A stretch of DNA of 64,000 bases from Delphinapterus leucas (Eukaryota > Chordata > Mammalia > Artiodactyla > Monodontidae): contig NW_022098000.1 in NCBI RefSeq assembly GCF_002288925.2, positions 3,245,277 to 3,309,276 of the forward strand. Direction: 5' to 3'. Of this stretch, positions 37,430-47,815 are shown one piece after another (the first letter of the stretch is position 1; each line of letters opens with the position of its first letter). Below the pieces are notes generated by a model. That model was not told the DNA's origin. It worked only from the letters and a program-made list of their open reading frames with translations, and ran no database searches. Both the position numbers and the translations under genes were made by a program.

Positions 37430-37965
37430 AAATAATATGAAACAGAAACAGACTCACAGATACAGAGAACAGACTTGTGGTTGCCAAGGGGAGGGGGAGT
37501 AGGGGAGGGATGGATTGGGAGTTTGGAATTAGCAGATGCAAACTATTATATATAGGATGGATAAACAACAAGGTCCTACCTTATAGCACAGGGAGCTATA
37601 TTCAATATCCTGTGATAAACCATAATGGGAAATAATATGAAAAAGACTATATTTATGGGGGCTTCCCTGGTGGTGCAGTGGTTGAGAGTCCGCCTGCCGA
37701 TGTAGGGGACACGGGTTCGTGCCCCGGTCCGGGAAGATCCCACATGCCGTGGAGCGGCTGGGCCCGTGAGCCATGGCCGCTGAGCCTGCGCGTCCGGAGC
37801 CTGTGCTCCGCAACGGGAGAGGCCACAACAGTGAGAGGCCCACATACCGCAAAAAAAAAGAATAATATATTTATGTATAACTGAATCACTTTGCTGTACA
37901 GCAGAAATTAACACAACATTGTAAATCAGCTATACTTCAATACAATTTTTAAAATATAAAAAATA
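37430..37965 (+). mobile_element. L1 3' end split by a SINE
   Basis: The left piece 37430-37658 ('ttgtggttgccaaggggagg', 'ataaacaacaaggtcctacc') and right piece about 37866-37965 ('gtataactgaatcactttgc', 'tacttcaatacaat', A-tail) are contiguous L1 3'UTR, separated by a CHR SINE. Confidence 0.9.
37659..37865 (+). mobile_element. CHR SINE inserted into the L1 3' end
   Basis: A full copy from 'gcttccctggtggtgcagtg' to 'cataccgcaaaaaaaaa'. Repeats tatatttatg at 37648-37657 and 37866-37875 mark the target site within the L1, so the SINE is younger than that L1. The A box (tggtgcagtgg) and B box (gggttcgtgccc) are visible. Confidence 0.93.
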
Positions 37966-38079
37966 AAAATATGAGAAATGTTGAGGCAAATGATTTCATA
38001 ATTTAACAGGTTTTTTGTTTACAAATGCAAACATGTGGAAGAATGCAGCTTAGCTCTCATGTGTTAAGAAGTTTTGACA

Positions 38080-38293
38080 GGGCTTCCCTGGTGGCGCAGT
38101 GGTTGAGAGTCCGCCTGCCGATGCAGGGGACACGGGTTCGTGCCCCGGTCTGCAAAGATCCCACATGCTGCAGAGTGGCTGGGCCCATGAGCCGTGGCTG
38201 CTGAGCCTGCACGTCCGGAGCCTGTGCTCCACAACGGGAGAGGCCACAACAGTGAGAGGCCCGCGTACCGCAAAAAAAAAAAAAAAAAAAAAA
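38080..38293 (+). mobile_element. CHR SINE, GC-rich young subtype
   Basis: The full copy starts 'ggcttccctggtggcgcagt' and ends in 'gcgtaccgc' plus about 22 A. The perfect 14-bp duplication aagaagttttgaca flanks it (38066-38079 and 38294-38307). The long uninterrupted A-tail and clean duplication suggest a recent insertion. Confidence 0.95.
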
Positions 38294-38307
38294 AAGAAGT
38301 TTTGACA

Positions 38308-39095
38308 ATGTCAAGAAAATATAGCTTCAAGACTCTGCAGGTGGTTAGGGATGGGACTTGAACTGGAATCTTCCTATAGTCAGAGGCAGTGAATAACGCT
38401 GACCCAGCACTGGCTATGTCCAACTGTCCACCCTCACATCTGTGTGAGGTTGACTGTGGTCAAGAGGCTCTGTGAGTATTCCAATGGGAATTATTGGGAT
38501 AACAGAGCACAGAGTAGAAGGAGAGAGAATGGGATTCTCAGCATTACTTTGAGTCATCCTAGTGTGGATTGGGCTTTAAGTCATCCTGGGCCAAAAAGGA
38601 AGTTTATGTGTATGTCAGTAGGGAATGGATATCTTTTTTCTGTTTTTATATTTTGTTGTATTACCTTTTGGCTCTAGTTGGTTTACAATTTCAAAGGTAA
38701 AATATACATTTTATAAAAATAAATTCTTCTCCAAATATAATAATGTTGATCTTCTCTGTGGAGTTGGATGGTATCTGGGCTGGCTAGGTTGGTTGGTTGG
38801 AACATGGCCACTGGTGTGGGAAAATGTCCCATGTGCCAGTTGACTTTGTAGCCCTCCACAACTGCATTCTGTACACTCTGTCCTAGCCAATCGTTCCATA
38901 GATGTGTGACCCCAAAAGAAATCATCTCAGAAGGTGCAGGGGGATTAGCATAAATCTATCACCATTTTGAAAACAAATAAAACTCAATACCAGTGGTGGA
39001 TGAGCCATCAAAATATTAACTGATGGCCTCTAACATGTAAAGCATAGTGTGGTTTAGGGAATTAGTGGTTTTAAACCTTGCCCTCTAGGAACTCA
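38308..39095. other. Unassigned intronic sequence
   Basis: No gene. Short frames overlap on both strands (38444-38925) with no domain seen. Confidence 0.45.
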
Positions 39096-39568
39096 CGTTA
39101 CCAAATGCAAGTTCATGTGCCCAGTGCACAGTGAGGCCAAAACGTCTGAGTTTGGAGCAGAGAAAGGTTTACTGCAGGGCCATGCAAGGAGACAAGTGGA
39201 TCATGCCCCCCAAACCCCAAATTCCTCAAAGAGTTTCAACAAAGTATTTTTAAAGGCAAGGTGAGGGAGGGGTGTGGTTGTTTGTTGCAAACTTCCTGGT
39301 GTAGGAATCCTTTGTTCTTGCAGCTGTCCATGTAGGTCAGGTCACAATGTTCCTGCAAAACTCCAAGGAGACAAATATTATTCTCTGTTCTGCAACTTTT
39401 TATCTCTGTATGAATGGACCCTTAAAGGTCAGAGCCCTGAGAATAGGCTATCCTGTATATTTCAGGCTATTGGCAACATTCTTTTACAAAAGGTGCAGAG
39501 CCAGCATGACTAAGCACAAGCAAGAGAACAGATCTAATGTGGAGTCACATTTGTTCTTCCCTATTACA
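39096..39568 (-). mobile_element. Solo ERV1-type LTR, copy 2
   Basis: Same LTR family and strand as the one at 33368, clearly alignable along its full length with scattered differences. Minus-strand start TGTAATAGGGAAG and end near TTTGGTAACG. CAGTAAACC again precedes TTTCTCTGCTCC. No retroviral genes lie beside it. The plus frames at 39274-39595 mirror those in copy 1 because the sequences are homologous. Confidence 0.75.
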
Positions 39569-39569
39569 A

Positions 39570-40190
39570 TCTTGAGAATTGCATTGAATTTATAGATTAA
39601 TTTGAGGGAAAATCTGTCACTTTTATATTAAGTCTTGCCATATCAATGCACTTATTTTTCCATATATTTATAACATTTTGTCCTTCAATTATAATTTTGT
39701 CTTATTCACCTAGATGTGCCATTATTTTTACTGCTACTGTGAATAAAGTCTTCAAAAATGCATTTTTGAATTTCTTGCTGCTAGAATAAGGGATGGTATT
39801 TGATTTTAAAAAGCTCAGTTTTGTATGCAACAACTTTGCTGAACTCTGTTGTTATTTTAAATTATTTTAATGAGATTTTTAAATTTAGTTTATTTCCCCT
39901 AATAATGTTGATAATTTTATTTCTTTCTCAAACCTTACACCTTATTTTTATCTTATTTTCTTAGATAGAACGCCTAAGTGCTTAACAGAGATGATTGCAG
40001 GCCTCCTTGTATTACTTCTGACTTTATTCAAAGAGAATTCTTCTAACATTTTACCATTAATTATTATGGTTCCTATTGGTTTTTGGCTTTGTCATATTAA
40101 AAAAAACTTGTCTTTTTATTTTAAAATAAAGAATGGGTATTGTATATTTCAATATAATTAATGTATTTAAATTCCCAAATGTTTCTTCTG
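39570..40190 (-). mobile_element. Old L1 fragment, antisense
   Basis: 'ttgagaattgcattgaattt', 'aacaactttgctgaactctg' and 'gaacgcctaagtgcttaaca' resemble the antisense ORF2 reverse-transcriptase region of old L1s. Highly diverged, no intact frame. Confidence 0.55.
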
Positions 40191-41224
40191 CATCTATTTC
40201 AGTAGTATGGTGGATATGAAATGATAAACCCCAAGCCTACAACGGTGACAGTAGATGTAGAGTACAGAGTCTTGAGGTTTTTTTTGTTTTTTGTGAGAGA
40301 GGATGGACAGAAAATAGCTTTGGGAAGATACTCATGGTTCTGATTTAGGATAGCTGGGTAAATAGTAGAGTCATTACTTGAATAGAGAATAGAAAGACAA
40401 TAGCCATTTTTCAGGAACAGATTTTGAGCTCACTTCAAGGTTTGTTGAAACTTTGAAACTGAGATGGATGTCGCTGTATAAAAGTTGATGTTCACTAGAC
40501 TTTTGGATATAATTATTTAAAAATGGACTCTTGAATGAAAGAGTGAAGTGTGCTCTGGAGATAAACATTTGTGATCCAGTGGTATCAAAGTGGATGTTAA
40601 AGCTGTAGGGGAGGATACATTTCTCCAGTGAGAGTTTGCAGAATAAGAAATGTAGAGACTCTGGCTAAACTCCAGGAACCTAAACACACAGTGGATAGTA
40701 GGAGGGACTCTCAGAGGAGTCTGAAAATAAGTCACTCCCAGGGTGAATGATGTCAGGAAGACTTAGGGAGAAAGTTAAAAAAAAAAAAAAAAAAACACCT
40801 GTATGAGCCTAACACAGAGAGGTTAAGAAAGATGGCGAGAGAGTGTTGATTTACTTTGGCAATTAGGAAATCACTGGTGCCCTTGACAGGAGCAGTGTAT
40901 CAGTAGCACACTGGAGTCAGACTTTGGATTGTAGTGGGTGAAGCTTTAGCAGGAGGTGCGGAAATGGAGGAAAACAGATGAAGACCTTGCTCATGACACT
41001 TGGCCATGAAGGGAAGGAGAGAAAGGAGCATGCATGCAAGACAGTCAAGGGAAGAGTGACCCTTTGAGAATTAATTGTTAGTTTCCCAGCTTTGAAATTG
41101 TTGGGTGGATAAAGCCTAGAAGGATCAACTTTAGTTACGTATGATTGTGAGCTGGTTACTGGATGTGGTGAAGAGCTGAGCTAGGTTGTGTGACTGGACA
41201 GGTTTCTTTCCCTTTCTTTCCTTC
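40191..41224. other. Unassigned, possibly diverged L2 antisense
   Basis: The order of motifs at 40560-41080 ('gtgcccttgacaggagcagt' and similar) is reminiscent of antisense L2, but divergence is too high to be sure. An A-run lies at 40777-40795. Confidence 0.35.
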
Positions 41225-41430
41225 TTTTAAATATTTTTTATAGTTGATTAGCAATGTTGTGTTCATTTCAGATGTGCAGCAAAATGGTTCAGTTATACAT
41301 ATACATGCATCTATTCTTTTTCAAATTCTTTTCCCATTTAGGTTATTACAGAGTATTGATCAGAGTTCACTGTGCTATACAGTAGGTCCTTGTTGGTTAC
41401 CTATTTTTTATATAGCAGTGTGTACGTTCA
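41225..41430 (-). mobile_element. Truncated L1 3' end, antisense
   Basis: 'tatagttgattagcaatgtt', 'ctgtgctatacagtaggtcc' and 'tttttatatagcagtgtgta' are antisense L1 3'UTR. No convincing target-site duplication found. Confidence 0.8.
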
Positions 41431-43255
41431 GAGTTGATTGTTTGGGTACATATTTGCCTGGGCTTTGACTCTTCTGACTTATGTCTGAAAGCATAGAGTC
41501 ATGCAAAAGAAATTCATAAGAAGCAAATTCAAAGGCTGGGGCCAATCCCTGTATGACAGTGAAGTCCTTAAATAAGAGTAAAGTCTTTAATGAAAGTAAA
41601 AAAATAGGACAAAAATATTTTTAAAATCATTACTATAAAACATAAACATTTTGGTGACTTATTTGTGGCCGAATATGCCCGTGATCAAATGGATCTCTAA
41701 TTTGAAGAAAATAATCTAAATGAAAAAAAGTAGCCTTGCTGTTTGGGATAGGATTGTGAGTCTATTTTGGTTATCATGATTCAGTGAAAGCTGTTAAACC
41801 CACAGACTCTGCTAGTCTGTAATAGAGGAAGTCTTTGTCCTTGTTCTTGCTCTAACATTAGAATCAGAGGAGAACCATATTCTAGATTCTGTTTATTCTG
41901 GCACAAGTTAGTTCATTGGATTTGTTTCCAGTTTAAATAATATCTTTGCCAGGTGAAGTTGGTAATGATTAAAGAAATTTAAAGATATGTCTTTAATCCA
42001 GTGAGGTGATTTCTATGTATTTAAATATTTTGAAAATGATATTCATGATAAGATGGGGTAAATTTTTTTAAGTTGCCACATTTATTTTTATAGTTGAAAT
42101 TAGCCAAAATTGCCAACTTAAGTTGGGCTGTAACAAACCATTTCAGGGTTTCTATGGAAACATGATTTCATCCTGCCTATGAAAACTCATTTTGTTTTTT
42201 CTCCTTTATCACGGAACTTGAATCGCTGCAATGTTTTTCCTGTGAGTCCCACTCCAAGAAAAAGAAAACAGGTTTCCAATTAGACAAAAATTCACTTTTT
42301 GCTCATTAGAGTTTAACTCTAAGGGACTTTCATCTAGGGTTATAAACAATGGCTATAACCTCAAATCTTTCCTATTTAGGTATTAATATGCATTTTTGTT
42401 ATTTCTGTATTGTATTTTTTTTTCTGTATTGTATTTTTAAATACTCTGGTCAACCTCTAGTTAAAATTGTTCCAAGTTATGTGAAAATTACTTCATACTT
42501 CTAATATCCTTATATGGTATCTAGCTGATTTACAAATCTCCAGTGAAAGAGCTGTAACATTCTTGTTCATTTTTACTTTCTCCCCATGCCTACCCCAAAG
42601 CCTGACACAAGTTTATTCTCAAATTCTTAATGAGTCAATGATGCTACAAATATTTCATTGCCTTCTGAGAACTTAGTGCTGTTGAGGGCTCTGCAGGATG
42701 CAAAAGACATAAGTAAAATACTTTCTTGTTTGTAATTAGGAATCTAGGGAGGGTAAAGAGTGAAATGTAAAGTGCTTGTGACTCGCTATTTAACCTCACA
42801 TGAGTGAGAGTTTTACTATCTCATTTAATCTTTACCATAGTCCTAGAAGGGGTGTTTCTTGTTTCAGATGAAGAAACTGACTAAGCAGGGTTTGAGAACA
42901 TGCCCAAGCTAGTGATTGGTGGACCAGGGTTTGAATAACAGCCCTGCATTAAGTACACGTACTAGTTGGAGAGACGATTCTTCTACACAGAAAACCATTA
43001 GTGAAGTTGGAGATGTTACTGGTTGGGAGGAGCTCAGACAAGGAACGATGAGGTGGATGAGAGTAATCATGAATAATTGTAAGTGAAAGCACTATCTACT
43101 ACATGGTGAACTTTAAACTGTATCTAATCAACACTGCATATTTGTATTTTATGCACTGGAATATAGTATCTTGGCTCTGATACTTGTTTCTTAAATGTCT
43201 ATGATTTGTTTTTTTGTAAAGCAGCAATGCAATGGTATAATTATACTTTTGTTTA
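41431..43255. other. Intronic sequence with one MIR-like relic
   Basis: 42820-42950 carries 'gatgaagaaactgactaagc' and 'gcccaagctagtgattggtg' with 'gaccagggtttgaat', an antisense MIR. A short duplicated 'tttctgtattgtatttt' lies near 42402-42438. Nothing else recognised. Confidence 0.5.
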
Positions 43256-43392
43256 ACCACATGTTGCAACTAAGGAGTCCGCATGCTGCAACTTAAAGAT
43301 CCTGCATGCCTCAACAAAGATCCCTCATGCTGCAACTAAGACCCAGTGCAGCCAAAATAATAAATAAATAAATAAAAATATTAAAAAAACAC
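43256..43392 (+). mobile_element. CHR SINE 3' part (head missing)
   Basis: 'aaggagtccgcatgctgcaa', 'gaccc' and 'gtgcagccaaaataataaat' with an (AAAT)n tail are the 3' body of the long CHR subtype. The tRNA-like head is absent, so it is 5'-truncated. Confidence 0.75.
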
Positions 43393-45125
43393 AAAGGAAT
43401 ACATGTAAATTGATTTTGATGATTATCACAGATGCATAGAATTTCAGACTGGTCAATCCTTTTCTTTTTATAGAAAAGAAACCAAGTCCCAGGGAGCAGT
43501 TCCAGCTGATTTTTTTCTTTCTCTCTTGTTTAAATTCTTATGATGGCAGAATCAGGCTAAATATTGTCTTCCAACACCCAGTCTAATATTTTTAAGCCAC
43601 ATAATGCTTTCACTCATTGATTTGTAGCAGATAGGTATACATCATTAATGGATAAAGATAATTCTAATAATGTTTGAGTATATATCCTTTGTTTTCTCAT
43701 GCCTCGATAAGCTACTGTAGAAATATCTAACTATGGAAACCATGCGTGTAACATCTTTATACAACATATTCTTAGAGATCACTAAGAACTTTAAGTACTG
43801 TATTAAATTAGATGACAATGATGCTTTGTGTTTTTCCTCTGCCTATTTTTTTGTGTGTGTGTGCCTTTTCCTTGGTGATATTGTTTCTTTGTCAATGACT
43901 TTAAATTTTAGTTTTTCCCTGTGTCTTCTCTTGGGTTCCGTGCTAAGTGTCACGCATTTTTATTTTCCGTGATTAGTTGTTTTCCTTGAAAGGGAAAAAT
44001 TGTAAGTTCAGAGAGGTAATTATAATCATATTCTACTTAACTGCTGTCTTTATCAACGTGTTATTTGTCTAACAAAACTAGAATTTCTTCTTTAAACCTA
44101 GAATACCTCAGAGTAGGATCAGTTATTGTATTTGTAGCAAAACTATAGTATAAAATCACTTAAGTGGTTCATATTCATTATAGAAATATTATTTTGTGAA
44201 TATTATAATGCATTTCCAGGAAACCCTCTAGTGTATCATAACTACAGTTTGAGTATAAGGAATGTTAATGAAATGCTTACACTAATTCTTTTAGAATTAA
44301 GAATGATTTAGGAGTAAATTATTCAGGTTAAACCAAGTCTCTTAAACTCTCCAGGAAATTTGAATTGGTGCCGTCCTTTTCTCCAGTGTTCACTTGACCA
44401 TTTTACAATCTTTGAAACTCATCAAACTTAGTTAGAAAAATCAGTAAAATAACTACTCATATAGCATCATGCTTAGAATTGCTGATGTGAGCATAAACAG
44501 TCATTGAGTTTTGATAAAAGTATAGAGGTATTTTATTAATTAGGCAGCTTTAAATTAATTTGAAACTAGTAACTGTGAGAGGGGGGCAACTTAATGAAGA
44601 AAAATAAATTTGTATTTTCAGAGAGTGACCCACTGAAATAACATTTGTTTTAAAAAAGGGAGGATAATTACACTAATTACTATGCATATCACATATACAT
44701 TTAAGCTACAGCCCTCCCAATCCCTACCCCCAATTTGGTTAATTAGTTTAGAGTAGAAACACCGCAAACTAGATGAGGGTTTTTTTCTTTTTTTGAATGG
44801 AGGTAAATACTTCAATATATTGCTTTCTTCCCTGCCGTGGCTGGTGTTTGCATTACTATCACACATGCTCTGTTAGTACAATGCTGCTATTAGCCTCACC
44901 TAGGAATTTCGTGGCATATTTTTTAGTAAACTCTGGCCATTAAAAAGATTTAAAGTAAGAATAAGACGAAACAAACTGGGTTTACTATTCATCTTAGAAA
45001 ACATTTAGAATAGACAATTTGTGTTCCGGATACAATTTTGTGTTGATTATATCTGTTACAAATATTTTCCCCACTGGGTGGTTTATATTGATACTTTTAT
45101 TATATCTTTTTTTCTTCAAACACCT
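43393..45125. other. Unassigned AT-rich intronic sequence
   Basis: No gene or clear repeat recognised. Short frames at 43733-43972 and 44618-44866 have no domain. Confidence 0.4.
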
Positions 45126-45129
45126 AAGA

Positions 45130-46380
45130 AGCTAAAGCAAAAAAACCACCATGCTACTATCACACCCAATGAATTTTTAAAATGGTGCATATCATCTAAT
45201 ACCCAGTCCATGTTCAATTTTGTCTGTCTCAAAAGTATCTACAGTTTGTTGTTTAAATCAGGATTCCAACAGAGTCCACAACTGCATTTAATTTAAGTCC
45301 TTACTTTTATTTTCTTGCCACTTATATATTAATTGCACAAGTTTTCACTTTCGCTGATTTCATCCTCTTGGTGTCATTTAATAGATGCCTGAATTTCTTA
45401 TAACTGGACGGATACAGAGAATTGAGTAGATTCAGGTGTTACTTTTTATTGACGAAAAATTACTCACAGGGCTTCCCTGGTGGCGCAGTGGTTGAGAGTC
45501 CGCCTGCTGATGCAGGGGACACGGGTTCGTGCCCCGGCCTGGGAAGATCCCACATGCCGTGGAGCGGCTGGGCCCATGAGCCATGACCGCTGAGCCTGTG
45601 CATCCGGAGCCTGTGCTCCGCAACGGGAGAGGCCACAACAGTGAGAGGCCCACGTACCGCCAAAAAAAAAAAAAAAAAAATTATTCACAGATGGACATGT
45701 GCTTTTATTAGGTCATGTCTGGAGGAACATACGTCTTATTCTACTTTAATGATGCTAAGGAAGGTGAGTGGGTTCAGGTGTAGTCAAGTAATGCATCTGT
45801 CCTGATTTCCTCTCTAACCTTTCACCCAGTCATATCGGCACACCGGTGATCTTTGCCTACATCCATATTTCATTAGTGGTTGCAAAATATGATTTTCTAA
45901 TTATATTCTTCTGGCATTTATCATTAACTGTTTTATTACCCTGAAGTATTATCCATGTAGGAAAAGTAGGACAAATGCTTGATTCTTTTTCTTTATTTGT
46001 ACCCTAGCAACCTCCAAAGGTGACCAATGGTTGTTTTCTGTTTTTTGTATTTATCATCATGAACTCATAGGTTTAGTAAATTGTTGTACATCAATCCATT
46101 GTAGTAACTATTATTTTTAATGATCAGATGGTTTTCTCTTTAGCTCATGGGAGCCCCTCAACTTAGCTCTTGGGTCCTTTGGATCTAATCCCAGTCGCTT
46201 TTGAGACATTCCTTGTTTTTAGAATGACAAGATTTCTCTTTCTCATGTCTCATGTCCCCCAGATCTGGAATCTGCTATTCTCCCTAAACAGCCTTGTTTC
46301 TTTTGATGGGAAATGGTATTTAGAAATCATAATTGGAGTGCTAGAGTTGCTTATTGATGATTTTCTTCATATCACTTGAA
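45130..46380 (-). mobile_element. Old L1M-type 3'UTR, antisense, split by a SINE
   Basis: 'tacccagtccatgttcaatt', 'aaatcaggattccaacagag', 'tccacaactgcattt', 'taacctttcacccag', 'tttatcatcatgaactcata' and 'gggaaatggtatttagaaat' occur in the order of the L1M 3' region. A CHR SINE interrupts it at 45470-45675. Confidence 0.75.
45470..45675 (+). mobile_element. CHR SINE, GC-rich young subtype
   Basis: A full copy from 'ggcttccctggtggcgcagt' to 'cccacgtaccgcc' plus about 19 A. The flanks aaaaattactcacag (45455-45469) and aaaaattattcacag (45676-45690) are a 15-bp duplication with one mismatch. Confidence 0.93.
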
Positions 46381-47429
46381 CATTAATTGCTTATTTCCAC
46401 CCATTTTCTTTCACCCCGGCTCCTCTTTTATCTATCCATTTATTTTCCACATATTATCCTGTATTATTGCTATTTAGCTTTGTAAATGCTTACATTTTAT
46501 TTTCTAAGCAGGTAAACAAGGCACAGCTAGGACTGGAACTCACATTGCATGACTAGTTATCCAGCATTCTTTTTTGTGTATCATAGAAGAATTGGAAGAT
46601 TAGGAAGTTGGAGAACAATTTGACCTGAGTTCCAAGATCAAAATGTTATTAGCTTTCCCTTTCTGAATGATGTCTTTGCTTTCCTGATACTTTATTGTAA
46701 AAATTAGAGCTGAGTTAAGAAAAAAAAATAATAAAAATTAGGTTAATATATGTTAATATAAAAGGAATTTAGGAATAGGAAAAAGAGCTATATTTATAAG
46801 CACAGCATAAAATTACTAACAGAATCCAATGGCCTGATTTTAGTGGATTTGCTGGCATAGGCAAATAAAGTACACTGTACTCCATGTTCCTTGACTATTT
46901 TTTACTGGTCTCATTTCAAATGATTACACAGACATGTATATTTTTTCATTGCTTGAATATTTAGAAGCTGCTATGGCTTCTAAAGAAGAGATGGGGTTTT
47001 AAACCTCTCCACCAATCTACAATAACTCTACCAAGTTACTGCCATTCACTTTTTCTTGTGCAGCTTTAATGGATGCTATATGATATACTCTATAAACAGA
47101 TCAAGAAAGCAGTCATCCACTCTGCAGTGTGAGAGCAAACTGTGCAAAATGTAAAATAAGAGCTTCTTGGAATCCCTTAGCCTCCTGCCTATAAAATGGG
47201 GATTTATATTTACTTGTCTGGCTACCATATTAGATTTTTGTTTAGAGAAGTATGATAACAAATGTCAGTTGTTTAGTTGACCATGAATTGTTTACACAAT
47301 CAAGGTGGCATTGATTAATTACATATTTTGGGGGGCATATTTTGACCTATGAAATTCCAAAAATTACGTTTAGTTCTGTTGTTTTAATGATCACTCAAAC
47401 GAACCAAACTTTACATACATACATATGTA
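46381..47429. other. Unassigned intronic sequence
   Basis: A possible MIR fragment lies at 46490-46560 ('cacagctaggactggaactc'). No gene evidence. Confidence 0.4.
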
Positions 47430-47444
47430 CATGAACCCATTCTT
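47430..47444. repeat. Target-site duplication of the large L1, left
   Basis: catgaacccattctt, matches 54891-54905 at 14 of 15 positions. Confidence 0.93.
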
Positions 47445-47815
47445 TTTTTTTTTTAACATCTTTATTGGAGTATAATTGCTTTACAATGGTGTGTTAGTTT
47501 CTGCTTTACAACAAAATGAATCAGTTATATATATACATTTGTTCCCATATCACTTCCTTCTTGCATCTCCCTCCCTCCCCCCTCCCTATCCCACCCGTCC
47601 AGGCGATCACAAAGCACCGAGCTGATCTCCCTGTGCTATGCGGCTGCTTCCCACTAGCTACCTACCTTACGTTTGGTAGTGTATATATGTCCATGCCTCC
47701 CTCTTGCTTTGTCACAGCTTACCCTTCCCTCTCCCCATATCCTCAAGTCCATTCTCTAGTAGGTCTGTGTCTTTATTCCTGTCTTACCCCTAGGTTCTTC
47801 ATGATATATTTTTTC

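Noticed and set aside
33368..39568. One intact provirus between two LTRs
   Set aside because: No primer-binding site or retroviral coding sequence seen next to either LTR. The interval holds unrelated host and SINE/L1 sequence.
45470..45675. tRNA gene-like A and B boxes
   Set aside because: They belong to the tRNA-derived head of a CHR SINE. There is no complete cloverleaf or acceptor stem.
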